A DNA stretch of 64,000 bases from Calonectria ilicicola (GCA_020809705.1 CP085832.1:1054001-1118000), one strand, 5' to 3'. Shown: positions 1-11,932, counted from the stretch's first letter. Notes: generated from the sequence alone by a model not told the origin. Translations and numbers: made by a program.

Positions 1-482
1 ATCTCGATTCGCTCCTTGCCATTTGCAATGACCTCCTGGGCCCGTAGCAGGTCATCACGAAGCTCGACAAGCTTCATCTTGACTTCTAGCAGCCGAGGCT
101 GTTCTTTTTCTTCCTCGGATGAATCATCATCAGAGTCATCATCTTCCTCTTCGGACAATTCATCATCTGGGTATACATCATCAAACAGTTCCCTGTTATC
201 AGAGCGTTCCGTCGTAATGCCAATGATGGTGGCATCACCGTTACCCTCAACATTCACAGAGTCCTTGTTGGTAGTAGGACTAAGGCCGACGATGGTGATC
301 TCATTGACACCTGGCTTGGGTAAGGGTGTTAGTACAGGGGGTCATGGCCAGAGTAGTGAACAACTTACTTTCAAAGGAATACCCTTGACATCCCGTTGAA
401 CCAGAGCTTGGTTCGGGAACAAGGTAACGGCCCGAGTAGGAAGCTCACGGAGCTTGTACTCAACTTTGTGTGCAACATCCAT
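1..482 (-). CDS. DUF4139/DUF4140 'mucoidy inhibitor A-like' protein, N-terminal part
   Basis: The gene runs off the left edge, so only the N-terminus is present. Exons are 482-369 and 314-1 (partial). The 54-base intron has a GTAAGT donor, a CTAAC branch-like site and an in-frame stop if retained. The first residues (AVTLFPNQALVQRDVKGIPL, then PGVNEITIVGLSP across the splice) match the N-terminal DUF4140 pattern, in which a VTLFP strand is followed by a G-x-N/H-x-[IV] turn. A strongly acidic stretch follows (DDELSEEEDDDSDDDSSEEE) and then the start of a charged helix. The family is known from bacteria and fungi but its function is unclear. Codon 1 is placed at 482 because the conserved domain starts there; an in-frame reading upstream to 563 lacks family resemblance. 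The 5' flank is a long CT-rich tract on the coding strand. Confidence 0.6.
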
Positions 483-2111
483 GTTGTAAGACAAGCGAAG
501 TGACGAATGCGTACCCCGAGTGGGACAGTAGGAGAACACAACAAGAGCCAAGTAGGGAGACAAAGCTGGCAGAGAGAGTGTGTAGAAGTGGGAGAGAGGT
601 GGAGGCGCTCAGGATAGACCGGAGATGGAGTAATAGAGGTAAAGATGTCCAGCAGGATAGCAAGTGCGATCTAGTCAGACGACGAGACGGCACTATAGTA
701 TCGTGTGCAGACAAGAAGATAGATGCCAGGTGGACGGGGAGTAGATTGAGGAGGAGGGCGAGGATTGGAATGAGGAGAGAGAAGAGAGGGTATCGAGGCT
801 GTCGAGAAAGGTTGAGGAGGAGGGGGAGGGCGAGATACTTATACTCGAGAGGAGCGAGGGAGGACAGGAGAGAAAGGTGGAAGAGGGAGGGGTCAAAGGA
901 AAAAGAGAGAGAGAAAGGGACGTCACTCGGTACCCAGGTTTACCAGGAACTTTACCCATCCAACAGCAGACACACGATCAGTCATCCCAAGGCTGCCTCA
1001 TATGGGATGAGTGCGAACCATTGGTGGCTCTGAGTGCCGATCTCAGGCGTGTAAGCCATTGCAGCGTAGATTTTAGGGGAAACAAAACAAGAATTTAAAA
1101 AACGACAGGCTTCGCTTGAAGATTATGTTCTGATATTATTTGAGGACCACAATCGAAAGACTTCTTTGGGTGCAGGTGCGCTGCTGGGAGAATGTGGGTG
1201 AAACGAGAGTGTGAGAGAGAAGTGAGCACGAGAGGTCGAAAGAGCTGGGGACAAGCTCCAGGCAGTATCGTCCTGGGCAGATCGCAGGGCTGTAGTCACC
1301 CAAGAATAGACGTGCTGAATCATCCATCTCGTGGCTTTGATTGGCCCTGTGGGTGGTGGTACGGCACTGAGGCCTCAACGATTGTGCTAGGGGATTTGTA
1401 TCTCCATGGATTCAGGGTATTGATTTTTTCTCTTTGAAAGACTTACGGCGTGAAAATTTCACATTCAAACATATTTATATTTATATTTAAAATCATTTAG
1501 GATTCTTGCACTTAACTTTTCGCAGCTTTTCACCCATCAATCCCAGGAATATGTGTCATGAGTACCCGTCATCTTATCAAGTTTGTTGGTGGACAGGTAC
1601 CCTCCAAATTAGTGGGGCCTTCCTTCAAGTTTCGAATCCTGTTTGGCTGTGCTTAGTTTCTGCAATCATAGTCGGCGCATTTATCGTCTAACTTGTGGTT
1701 TAATCAAATACGCCTTGTCTGCGTCTCAGGAGCTGATTGATTGCTCAAACTACATGCGAAGACAATTAAGACCCCTCTGAAATATTTTTGTTAGAAGTTT
1801 GACTATGTGCGTCATGGAAACGGGAGACGTGAACCGGTCGCTCGTGTTTGCCTCCCTCGCTCACCCTATAGTAGCTCATTCGCACAAGATGCAACGAACA
1901 GAAAATGAGCAATGCTGCGGGAGCACATCCTTAGCTGTCGGTCTATAAATCTAGGATTTTGACCTCTCTGGATCGGTTTATTTGGTTCTGCTAGATATCC
2001 TTGTCTGCTTCTTCCTTCTTCTTGATCTCTCAATTGATCACCCATTTTTTCGGATAGAGTTCCGACGCCTAGACTTGACCAGGACGGCTGGCTTTGCTCC
2101 CTGTTGAAGCG
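483..2111. other. intergenic; purine-rich tract, no gene seen
   Basis: Between about 720 and 935 the plus strand is almost pure GA. On the strand of the leftward gene this is a CT-rich tract, typical of ascomycete promoters and 5' leaders. It produces long open frames on both strands with very biased composition, which I do not treat as genes. Nothing else convincing lies before 2112. Confidence 0.5.
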
Positions 2112-2526
2112 ATGGAGTACAACACCGAAATGATGCAGCGACACGCCATTGATTTCATCTTCGGTCATCTGAGGGAGTATTCGTTTACCGGAAGATTGGA
2201 CATGTTTGAACTTCCTGAGGAGCAAATTTGCCATAGGCCAGGATTTCCACCGCATGGTCAACAGCTGGGATGGTCTAATGACTGCCGTGTGCGTGATGCT
2301 GGACAACGACGGGGGCCTTGGGTGTTCGCCTCGTCTCCTGGATCTCATCACGCAGTTTCTAGAGTGTATTTTTCGCCACGCCCAGACTCTGCTTTCCCCC
2401 AGAAAGGTCGAGTTTTTTTTCTGGCTTATGTTGGCATCTTTACATTACACCCCTTCAAAGATTGTCCCCTGTGACATCCGTACTTTTAGCAGCATAGAAC
2501 TAATCTACCCGAAGACATCAATATAA
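2112..2526 (+). pseudogene. possible decayed coding fragment, frameshifted, unknown
   Basis: Two overlapping open frames read as one protein if a single frameshift near 2200-2225 is allowed. The first starts at ATG 2112 (MEYNTEMMQRHAIDFIFGHL...) and ends in a helix-like segment. The second, +1 frame picks up with LRSKFAIGQDFHRMVNSWDG and runs on through amphipathic sequence to 2526. No plausible GT..AG intron bridges the two frames. The composition looks more protein-like than the surrounding sequence, and an AT-rich tail (2545-2630) follows. I recognise no family. It may equally be chance. Confidence 0.2.
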
Positions 2527-3274
2527 TAGTGAAGGAAAGAAAATAAATAACCAAATAAATAACCAAATAAATAATAATAAAAAAGCTTATATAATTTATT
2601 TATATAATTTTTTTCATTTAAAATTTAGTTGGAAGATTATGGGAAAAGGTAGAGGGGATACAATCTTTCAGGGATTGTACTGTACATCGACACCCAGAGC
2701 CGGGCGCAGATCCAAAGAATCTGGGGTGGGTTTTGCCGAGCGGAGCAGGATAGCTTACGGGGGCAAATACGGTACGAGATGCAGATAGAGGCTCCATTTG
2801 GGGGTACACAGCGCATGCATCTAACTTTGCGATGTGAAAGACTGTGGTGATGGCCGGAGCACCATGACTTGGATCTGGTGTTGAATGGGCGCTGACAGGT
2901 CTCCGCTTTGAGCGGTAACCTACTTAGGAGCATATGTCTTGCCAACACATTGCATACGCTCCCCCAGCCTCATCGATTCCCATATCCCCACCTTTTACCG
3001 AGCGACGGCGTCATGGGCCGCTCTCTGACCATCCACGCTGTCGCCTCACATCGCTTAATTTCACCAGCCTCTTCAACGTCTCATTTATTGTGATTTTGTT
3101 GTCGATATTCGGAGAGAAACTCTCATCCTTCTCAATCAAGAGGACCTTGGCAAATTATTCCCCAACTTTGGTCGCGTATCGTGCATCATTGCCGCCTCCC
3201 CATCAACTCCACTGATCCTCGCCTCGCTTCTTGGGTCTTGACACCGCTTTCTTCGGCGTCGGGCCGCCACCACA
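2527..3274. other. intergenic; AAAT-type microsatellite then promoter of next gene
   Basis: 2540-2580 is a low-complexity run of AAATAAATAACC-like units followed by a strongly AT-rich block to about 2630. The remainder is upstream DNA of the gene starting at 3275. A CT-rich stretch and a cluster of short pyrimidine tracts occur just before that start. Confidence 0.4.
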
Positions 3275-4428
3275 ATGTCGAACAAATCTCCCAAGACCAA
3301 GGAGCAACCCTTGAGGGCCGTAGACCCTCAGCCCATTCGAAGCAGAAGCCCATCACCAGTGAGGGCAAACTCATTTCCGCTTCCAGGGAAGTCTGAATCG
3401 CGGGCACAACCTCCGTCTCGAGCAGACACGTATAGCCAGATGAGGTACAACCCCCAGGACTATGCCTCCGGGGGCTATAATCCCCAAAGCTACAACCCGC
3501 AAGAGTATCCTCAGCAAAACTACAACACCCAGGGTTACGCTCCAGGACCTCAGAACTATGGCTCCCAGATCTACAACAACCAGTCATATAATCCTCAGGA
3601 CTACCCGCCCGTTTCTGCTGCGACAGGCCCTGCGCCCGGCGCTGGAGTCTCAGCAACTGGTATCCCGCTTCGACCGCCTTCAAACCCGCAGGCTCCCCAA
3701 GATTATGATCCGGAAAAAATGGGTAGCAAAATACCCGGTGGTATGACTGAGACAATTCGCCCTCAGTCCCAGATGGTGCCCACCATCACTCCCACGTCGC
3801 TCCGGGATCTTCGGGCGCTCAAGACCAATTGCCAACTTGGTCTCCGCGAGTACCTCAGTATCCGACGACAGCTCCAAAGTGGAGACTCTGCCCTGGCGCC
3901 TTATGAGTTGGAAGGCCGTATGCGCGATCAAACTTGGTTGCTTCTGAACGACATGAAGGTGTTGCACGATGAAGTGCGCGGCATTGCAAAAGAAGCTGAG
4001 AACCACCGCTGGCGAAGGTGGATTATCGGAGGCGCCATGTGAGTACTAATCACCGCCACAATGAGGCCTATAACTGACCGTCACCCAGCGCGACCTTTAT
4101 TCCGTTCATTAGGAGATTCTTCCGCCGAAACCACGATGAAGAATCGCAAACCTCTTCAAATGACACAGAGTACGCCTTCCGAAGGTCTCAGGGACTCCTT
4201 GAACACATCAAGGACAACGTTTTTGGTAGCGGTCACCTCGCTAAACTAGCCTTCGTTGTCTTTGCTGTGCTGTACGTATTTTCAAACGAGGTCTCGATTC
4301 GCGTCGCCAAAACGGTACAGAAGCGCCTCAAAAAGCTCACCAAGCGCATTGTAGACGGTGACCCCGAAATTAACGACAAGGACATGAAAGTACTGGAAGG
4401 ATGGCGATGGCGGGTGCTGCTCTGGTAG
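3275..4428 (+). CDS. conserved-looking two-segment membrane protein with disordered N-terminus
   Basis: Exons 3275-4038 and 4089-4428 give 367 residues. The 50-base intron is GTGAGT..CCCAG and the join keeps the frame. Residues about 1-165 are disordered and rich in Y, N, Q and P, with repeated YNPQ[DES]Y-like units (YNPQDY, YNPQSY, YNPQEY). A helical region follows (RDLRALKTNCQLGLREYLSI... and ...DMKVLHDEVRGIAKEAE). Two hydrophobic segments are visible. One spans the splice site (WIIGGAMIATFIPFI) and is followed by an Arg cluster; the second is LAKLAFVVFAVLYVF, near residue 308. The C-terminus is basic and ends in WRWRVLLW. The start ATG follows a CACA context and is the first in frame. I do not recognise the family; an organelle or endomembrane protein with cytosolic low-complexity tail is an inference. 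Confidence 0.75.
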
Positions 4429-4832
4429 ATGGGGTCATGGTGACGATTATTATTGTATGAGGACATGATTGTAACGAAGCCTCGCTCATTGCATTTTCTT
4501 TCTCGTTTAGGCCATATTCTCTCAACTGTTTGGCTTTGGCAAGCCGGCGACCAATTTGCCTTCCATTTCATAGAGTAAATCATGAATACTTTTTTTCGCG
4601 CCCGCTAGTACGTGGGCGCATGCGACACGAGCAATTTTTGACCAGCTGGAACAATTCGTTGGCGCAGAAAACTTGGTGCTGATGGGCTTGCAGCCTGCTG
4701 AGTTGTCGTGGGGCGCCGACATAATTTTATGAAAACACAATTCTAGAAACAAGGCCGCGTCGTTTTCGCTTGACGCCACCCTAGAGGCGACTGACTGCCA
4801 GTGGCGCGACCCTTGTCATTCATCCCTTCAAC
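4429..4832. other. intergenic between two rightward genes
   Basis: This 404-base gap holds the 3' flank of the membrane protein and the promoter of the METTL16-like gene. No open frame or repeat stands out. Confidence 0.4.
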
Positions 4833-6415
4833 ATGGGCATAAAGCGCAAGGCTGACAGCCAGTCTCAAGACGGACCAGAAACTTTGAATGCGAATACATC
4901 TATGGGTGCAATCATGGCGTCTGGAAAGAATGCCAGGGTATCCGATGAGGATGCTGCGCGTGATCGGCGCTTCGCTGCGCTGTACACCAAGGCCCCAAAT
5001 TTTGATGAGTTGGCCAAGCTAGATTCAGATTTTGCCCAAGTGTATGTTGGACTTCTTTACCCCGTCCGACCAATCCGTCTCATTCAAGTTTCCTAGGTGG
5101 AACAAACGAACAGCCGAATTTTTTAGTGACCCCAAATGTGTCATGCAGTTGACTAAAACACTGCTCAAGCTGGATTTCGACTTGAAGATTGAGCTCCCTG
5201 ATGATCGACTATGCCCACCTGTAGGCTACTTTCACTAGACGAACCTGTCAATTGCTCACACAATATCCTAGGTTACAAATCGACATAATTACCTCCTATG
5301 GCTCAAGGCACTGCTCGACAGTACCTCCTATGAAAAGCCAGGACGGAAGGCTGTTGGTTTGGATATCGGCACTGGAGCTAGTTGTATATACCCCCTCCTC
5401 GGATGCACTGAAAGACCTTGGTCATTCATCGCCACTGGTATGATTCTAAGTTGATTCGGAGCAGATACAAGGCTGACTGTCTGAAGATATCGATGAAAAG
5501 AGCCTGGAATATGCCAAGAACAATGTAGCCTTGAACAACTTGCAGCATCGCATCAATGTTGTTTCTCGGAAGCCTACAGACTCTCTGATACCTTTAGATG
5601 ACCTTGGAATCGACTCTATCGACTTTACAATGAATAACCCACCATTCTACAAGTCCGAGGAGGAAATGACGGCAAGTGCCGCGCAGAAGTCCCGACCGCC
5701 ATTCAGTGCGTGCACAGGAGCCAAAGTGGAAATGGTCACAGACGGTGGTGAAGTGGCTTTCGTTGATCGCATCCTCCATGAGTCCCTCGTGCTTCGCGAA
5801 AGGATCCAGTGGTATACAGCCATGTTTGGATTCCTTTCCAGCTTGACGGATTTTGTCGAGAAGTTGCACAAAAACAAAATCAACAACTATGCCGTCACAG
5901 AGTTTGTACAAGGGTCCAAGACACGGCGGTGGGCAATTGCATGGAGCTTTCGGGCCATGAGACCAACGCGAGAAGTGGCCCGTGGCATCAACACAGCTGT
6001 GGCGAAGAGCACGTTGCCTGAGATTACCGAAGTTGAGGTCGCTGCTTTCCCTCTCCCAAAGAAGATTGGGGATTTCGCAACAAGTCTTAGTAGTGCGATA
6101 GGCAAGCTGGATCTGGAATCTTGGGAATGGGATCAAGCGCTTCTTCAAGGTACTGGACGAGCACCCGACAAAGTGTGGGCACGAGCATGGCGAAGGCGGA
6201 AGAAGCGAGAAAGGGAAATTGAAAAATCCGGGGAGGGACATATGGAGGAGAGGGACGAAAAGCAAGCTTTCGCATTCACACTATTCATCCGTGTGGGTAA
6301 AGATCAGTTGACGATTAGGAGTAGGTGGCTGGAAGGCCATGATTCTACAGCCTTCGAAAGTTTTCGGGGATTTGTCAAGTCCACCGCACAGTCACTATTA
6401 AAAGCCACAAGCTAA
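4833..6415 (+). CDS. METTL16-like RNA N6-adenosine methyltransferase (DUF890 family)
   Basis: Exons 4833-5041, 5097-5220, 5272-5437 and 5487-6415 give 475 residues; the introns are 55, 51 and 49 bases. The family (human METTL16, bacterial RlmF) methylates adenosine N6 in U6 snRNA or rRNA. Visible marks are the conserved lead-in LTKTLLKLDFDLKIELPDDR-LCPPV with NRHNYLLWLK after the second splice, the SAM loop VGLDIGTGASCIYPLLG at about residues 140-156, the acidic IDEKSLEYAKNN, and the catalytic NPPF at 217-220. A C-terminal helical extension rich in K, R and E replaces the vertebrate VCR domains. All four joins restore the family alignment; alternative donors hit stops. Nuclear action on U6 is inferred from the family. 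Confidence 0.88.
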
Positions 6416-6517
6416 GGAAATACCTGGAGCAAACCGTCGGAATTCAACACGAACAAGGAATGCAAGGTCTAAGCTTCATGTACTAAATTTCGTTATTCAT
6501 TTCTCTAATTTCAACAT

Positions 6518-7732
6518 TCATGCCTTTGAATTTTCCCGGAAGGTTTCTAGATCCTTCAAGACTTCAGTTTTACTCTTTCCAGAAACAAGAGCACTGAGAA
6601 GCACATCCTGCTCCGAATCAGGGGCCATGCTGTCCGACTTGGGGGCGTTGTTGTCTAGGTTGGTGGGGAAGGGGTATCCTTCGCCAACAATGCCAACGAA
6701 TGTCTTGACTCCATCAGTCATGCCGTCCTTCTTGTAAAGAGTGGTCAATTCATCCCAAGTCTTCTCAACGAGAGGAAAAGAGTCAATCGTCTCCATTGGC
6801 TTGCCAAATGCACTGCTAATCTGCAAAAGGTTCACCAAACGGTTGATGTCTGCCGAGACATTTTCTCCCGCAGCGTGGGATAGAGCTGGGTTGAAGAAGA
6901 TGCCATCGCCCTTCTTAAGAGGCAGAGCAATGTAGTTTTGGAGGAAGTACTCGTCAAACTGCGGGAGCCGATACGCCATGTACCCGGCCGAAAAGGTCTG
7001 GCTAAAGGGCAACAGCCGCGTGGGCCCGCTTTCAAGGGGCACATCCACATGGGCAACAGCGCCCTGGAGCGTCAGGCATTGGCTGGCGACCTGCATTGCT
7101 CGTGGGTACCCGCCGCATCGTTCGGCAGACATGAAACCCAAGTGGTAGTCTCGGTGCGAGACCTGCGGGCCGGACCCGGGCTTAACGTTATTGACTTGGG
7201 AAGTGAGGCGATAGCCCGGTCCTAGCCAAGAGCCGCAGATCAGATCAAGGTAAGGGTTTGTGTAGTATTTCAGGAACGAAGCTGGGTTGGTTAGACCATG
7301 CTTGCTGAAAGAGTTCCAAATACGGTCATTCTTCCCAGCGCCCGCGAAATGGTCTCCCTGAGTCTTGGAAGCTAGCTTTTCTTGCTTGATAATATCATGG
7401 AATGTCTCTGTGGCCTCATCGATGACACTCGCATCTGTGTACAAGCTGCTTGTGACAAAGACTCCAGGGCCTTGAACAAGTACACGGTACCACTCATTTT
7501 GCAAGGCCAATTTCTGCTCCTCAGACAAGGTAGAGAAATCCGCTAATTCGTAAATTGGGACATTCTTCTCAATACTTGTGGCCAAGGGGTATTGCTCTTT
7601 CGTGGCCGTCTGGGAGCAGATAGTCTTGAAAGCGTCTATCGACGGAGCGGGGTTTAGTGTATAGAGCCGAGCGGTACCTTGGTCTGCGAGCAGGCCGCGG
7701 TCGGCAACCTGCTGGGAGTCTTTTGAGGCCAT
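6518..7732 (-). CDS. Phytanoyl-CoA dioxygenase (PhyH) family Fe(II)/2-oxoglutarate oxygenase
   Basis: A single exon of 404 residues starting at MASKDSQQ; the frame extends 18 bases upstream but without an ATG. PhyH-family enzymes use iron and 2-oxoglutarate to hydroxylate small substrates. The core is visible: the facial-triad HxD in VSHRDYHLGFM, a hydrophobic strand, the distal His in FFNPALSHAAGENVSADINR with the 2-oxoglutarate-binding Arg, and the intervening VPLESGPTRLLPFSQT loop typical of the family. The substrate cannot be read from the sequence; fungal relatives act in fatty-acid and secondary metabolism. No signal peptide or peroxisomal tail is seen (C-terminus RENSKA). It is convergent with the METTL16-like gene, with only about 100 bases between the stops. 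Confidence 0.8.
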   Translation of the reverse strand: MASKDSQQVADRGLLADQGTARLYTLNPAPSIDAFKTICSQTATKEQYPLATSIEKNVPIYELADFSTLSEEQKLALQNEWYRVLVQGPGVFVTSSLYTDASVIDEATETFHDIIKQEKLASKTQGDHFAGAGKNDRIWNSFSKHGLTNPASFLKYYTNPYLDLICGSWLGPGYRLTSQVNNVKPGSGPQVSHRDYHLGFMSAERCGGYPRAMQVASQCLTLQGAVAHVDVPLESGPTRLLPFSQTFSAGYMAYRLPQFDEYFLQNYIALPLKKGDGIFFNPALSHAAGENVSADINRLVNLLQISSAFGKPMETIDSFPLVEKTWDELTTLYKKDGMTDGVKTFVGIVGEGYPFPTNLDNNAPKSDSMAPDSEQDVLLSALVSGKSKTEVLKDLETFRENSKA

Positions 7733-9223
7733 TTTTTGAACAACAAACAATAATTTGTGTGGTGGTTACAGGTCTACGTTGCCATCGGGAAGGGAATTCC
7801 GAAGGTCTTCAAGATATAATGATTCCAAGTGGGGCAGCAACGGAATTCTGTCCGACAGGCTAACGCATTACACTACAATGGTTGGTTGTTGTAAGCATCG
7901 TGATGTCTCTGATTGGATGCGCACTCGGCGATATGATATGAAAAGAAGATAAATGTATCTGGGCAATGGGTGACCTTTTCTAGGTTCTTGATATAGACTG
8001 GTGAAGCCATCGTGATTGAAGTGGCCCACGTACCGTAATGAAGAATTGAGGGTTTAATTTCATCGCATCCGGCATGGATAGATGCAGGATCGAAGAGTTA
8101 ATCCCTGCAGTAGCGTTTAAAGTAGTGATTCGCAAGCAGGATTAAGCGTTATTTTACCTGTGTCATTGTTTAGCTCATTCAGCCATTGGCAGACAATGAT
8201 CCCGGAGAGATGCGCATAGTTATGCAAAACAAGTTGGGTTACATGCCATGTTGAATGCGACTGTTTGACGAGGATGGGAAATTATCTTTTGGCTGGGGTT
8301 GAATGACAAAAAGGGCATCTAGTATTAAAGGACTTAGCTGATGACGACGCATGCTCACCGACGCGGGGGCTGGGATCGAAAAAAGAGGTCACGCCGATAA
8401 TTTGAGCACTAGTTGCCCAGGAGGATCAGCTTTTTTACGACTTGTCGAACTCAATTCGCCGGGTGGTCCGCACTCATGCCCTACCAGCCGAATGCCTGGC
8501 CTCGAGCCCTTGGGAGATGAGGGCTTCCCAAAGCGTCCCGGTTAGTGGGTGGGGGAAGTGTTCATCCGAACCGTGGACGGACGACGCCATGGTGCTCAAC
8601 CTATGGGCGAAACCGAGCAAATTAAAGTCGCCCATACAACCACACGGCGTGGTAATTCCCCGGTCTCGGGGCCAATCGAAGCCACCCACTGGCTGGATTT
8701 ATCCATTTTGAGTTGCACATGTGAAACTGGTTGGGTTGGTGTACACACACTTGTGCTATTCTTGTGCATCAACGTCAACACACGTACCACACCACCTACA
8801 CTGGAGATTAATACAATTAATGAAATAAATGCGAAAAAGCCAAGGACCTAGAAAAGATCACCCGTCTCTGGCGCCTCGGCAGTGGCTCCATTTTGAGATC
8901 TCCGCTTCTTTCTTGATCGCAGAGCGGACCCGAACCGACGTTGTCCGGGGTACACTAGAACATTAAACTGCGGGACGCGGGGAAATAGAGTAGATCGCGA
9001 GGTAAACTCGTCATCCCCAGTTCATGGCATCGCAGGGCGTGGTCTCTGGCTCTTTGGTGTACCCGCTTTGTCGGACGATCTTGCGGGGAAAAGTATGTGG
9101 GGAGCCGAACGTATATCGTAGGCCACATCCCGATGCCACATCCCTGCGCGAGCCCCCTTTGGTGTAGTTGCGCTTGCGTAAACTTTCAACATGATGGAAT
9201 TTGAGCAACGTTGGAAAATTCAT
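7733..9223. other. intergenic between divergent genes
   Basis: About 1.5 kb between the leftward dioxygenase and the rightward secreted-protein gene. Open frames here are short and of mixed composition, and I see no family. It presumably holds both promoters. Confidence 0.4.
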
Positions 9224-9230
9224 TATATAA
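9224..9230 (+). promoter_or_regulatory. TATA box of the secreted beta-helix gene
   Basis: TATATAA lies 120 bases before the ATG at 9350, a normal distance for a leader of roughly 90 bases. The inference rests on the motif and its spacing only. Confidence 0.45.
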
Positions 9231-9284
9231 CTTGAGGATGATGTGCCGTCAAGAAAAATGTTTTTTGGATTCAAGCAGGCAACT

Positions 9285-9314
9285 CAGCTCCAGCTCCAGC
9301 TCCAGCTCCAGCTC
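9285..9314 (+). repeat. hexanucleotide repeat (CAGCTC)x5 in the 5' leader
   Basis: Five exact copies of CAGCTC lie between the TATA box and the start codon of the gene at 9350, followed by CAACTC and a CT-rich stretch. It is a slippage-prone microsatellite in a likely 5' untranslated region. Confidence 0.85.
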
Positions 9315-9349
9315 CAACTCTGACTCTCTCCTCTCTGTTGACATCTACA

Positions 9350-10864
9350 ATGGCTTCTTACTTCGCTCTTGCCGCGCTCCTCCGAGCAGCAGCTGCTACC
9401 ATCACTATCAATGATCCCTCGGATACCATTTCCCCAAGTGATTGGGTGGCTGATGATGCGCTCCTGGCTGATTACAACATTCCCTACATTTCCGTTCAGC
9501 CCAGAGACAGTAAGTTGCTAATTCTTGGCCGCTTATTAAAGGGATTTCACTAACAAGTTGTGCTCAAAATAGTCGAGTCACTTCTCACCTTCAGCTCTGG
9601 CTCCAACAAGATCTCCCACGAGACCTACTCTGTGAACGAGAACGACACGACTGTCATCCTTGTCTCTGAGGGAGCCAGCCTGACTGCGTCCCACGTCAAC
9701 ATCTTGAAGGAGGGTTACTCTACTAACCTCAACGAGGCTAGCTTCTACGGCTTCAACGCCGCTGTCAACGTGGTATGTGTTCACCATTTACAGATCCGAC
9801 TAAGCTCAATGCAATGCATCATATAGATTGTTAACTTAGTCACCTAGGCCAACGCTTCCACTGCTACTTTGGAACATGTGAACATTACTGTGCACAACGG
9901 AGCTGCCAACATCTACGCCTACGGCACAGGAACCACTGTCAAGGTCAACAACGCCTGGCTGTATGCCAGCGGACCTGTCGCCCACGGTCTCTACGCCTCC
10001 GGCAACGGAACCATCATTGGCCGAAACATCCACCACTACTCTGGTGGTACTCGATCTTCCGCTTTCTCTGGTGACGGCCCCGCTGGTGATGTTTACGTCT
10101 ACGACTCGACCTCTCACGTCGCTGGAGTTGGATCTGCTACTTTCTACGCCCTGGGATTGATCTACGCCGAGAATGTCATCTCTCACTCTGAAAACGGCCC
10201 TGTCGTCTTCATGGACGGCAAGCAAAACGCTACTCTCGTTAACTGCGATGCTACTGCCGGTCTTCTCGGTGGAGTTGCCATCTTCAGCTCATCGGAGCGA
10301 ACCTCTGGTGCCAAGCTTGTCCTTAAGGACTCCAAGATCACCACTCTTGGAGAGACCATGCCCGGTCTCTGGTTCGGTAACACCATCATCGATGTTACCA
10401 TTGACAACACCCAGATCAACCACACCTCCGGTGTTCTCGTTTCTGCCAACTTCTCCCAAATCACTCAGGACTTCAACCACTACGCCAGCTACGAGGACAA
10501 CACTAGCCTGAAGCCCGCCATCGTCACCGCCAAGGTCAAGGAGTCTGCTCTCACCGGTGACCTCGTCGCTTACAACGGAAGCTCCATCTCTTGGACCCTG
10601 AACTCTTACAGCTCCTGGACCGGCACTGCTTACTCCGGATACGGAAGCGCTAGCTTTGATGTTGCCCTTGACAAGACTAGCAACTGGACCCTCACTGCTG
10701 CTACCACTGTCCAGAACTTCACTGACACCGACAAGACCCTGTCCAACATCTTCAGCAACGGATACAACCTTTACTACAACTCCAGCGCCACCAAGAACCG
10801 CTGGCTCTCCGGCAAGACTATCAAGCTTTCTGGTGGTGGCTCTGCCCAGCCCATTTCTGCGTAA
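9350..10864 (+). CDS. secreted right-handed beta-helix-like surface protein
   Basis: Exons 9350-9509, 9573-9772 and 9848-10864 give 458 residues. The introns (63 and 75 bases) have GTAAGT and GTATGT donors; an earlier AG at 9825-9826 would run into a stop. The N-terminus (MASYFALAALLRAAAATITI) is a likely signal peptide. The rest is rich in N, T, S, G and V in alternating strand-and-turn rungs (for example ATLEHVNITVHNGAANIYAY, LVLKDSKITTLG, VTIDNTQINHTSG), as in pectate-lyase-like or adhesin-type beta-helices. There are many N-x-[ST] sites. Third-position C/G bias is much stronger than in most neighbours, suggesting high expression. No GPI signal or lyase catalytic residues are evident. An adhesin or cell-wall role is inference. 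Confidence 0.75.
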
Positions 10865-11932
10865 GCTCTAGCTTAGTTAGCGTTGTATTCATAATACAAT
10901 ATTATTATACCCTCTAAAACTGGCTTTGGCCCCAACTTGTGAACTGTGAGATTTGCCGCGCCCCACTATGCATGTTGCTCAACATGTATCGTTTTATGTG
11001 CTGTGATTGGCAAGATGAGAATTTTTGGCACTATTTTCTGGCTAAAATAGGCAACAGAAACAAATGAATGGCACAATAGGATTGTCTAAATGTCTTGACG
11101 TCACACGTGGAACCGCCCAGTCTCCCGCGTGAGATTGTGACGCATGCCGAGAATTAAGACAACCTTGGCAAGCCACATTCCAAAAGGCCTTCTCGCATCG
11201 CTCGATTGGTGCGTGAATTAAGCTTAAATTTCACGATCGTTTTGACCGACTCAAAATGTTCTTTTATGGGTAAAGTGGAGGTTTATTTGTGTTTGATGAA
11301 CGACAGTATTTTTCTTTTAGAATCATTTTGCCAAGCTAAAACAGTATCTAAAGATACAAGGTGATGGAAGAGTTAATTATGGACATGAGAGACATTTGGA
11401 AGGTGTCCATTGTCGGCCAGTTATTTTTATTTATTTATCTTTTAAGCAGGCCTTTCCCCATAAAAAGTAAGGGTTCGGTTGGCATCATCGAACCTGCACA
11501 ATCCTTCTTGGCCTTTGTTGATCAAGACGTCAGCCGCCAGTGTCGAATCCAGAAATTGGCCATGTGCACCACTCATTCAAAGGAATTATCTCTTGGCTGC
11601 TTCAGAAAGTACCTGAGGATGGCGTCATAGCTGAGGCGCCGAGATTTCATTTCACCGAAACTTGAACCGTTCAACCATAGGGCTCTCTTGAGGATTGTTG
11701 ATCATCTTGGCAAGCAGAAAGGTCTCCACATCTCCACACACCGAATCGTCGACTTGTTGGCTCGTCGGATTATTGCCCTGCAAATTTGGAGGGGTTAGCA
11801 TGATCTATAAGTTTGTCGTACCTCTCTGTCAATTTGACCCTAGGATGTATAGGAATTATTGGATGCAAGGCTTAATTCATCTATTCTCTGATAGACACTC
11901 CCCGCTCTATAAAGATCCTTTTGGCTTCCGAC
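10865..11932. other. intergenic; promoter of the transporter
   Basis: Moderately AT-rich, with a short T-rich run near 11425-11440. The open frame at 11361-11630 has no family resemblance and atypical composition, so it is not called. TATAAA at 11908-11913 lies only 20 bases before the called start of the transporter. Confidence 0.4.

Noticed and set aside
470..1033. 187-residue open frame on the plus strand in the GA-rich region
   Set aside because: Composition is dominated by R, E and G from a purine tract; it opposes the CT-rich leader of the leftward gene and has no family resemblance.
5594..6265. 223-residue minus-strand frame over the METTL16-like gene
   Set aside because: Shadow of exon 4; the plus strand has NPPF and the full family pattern.
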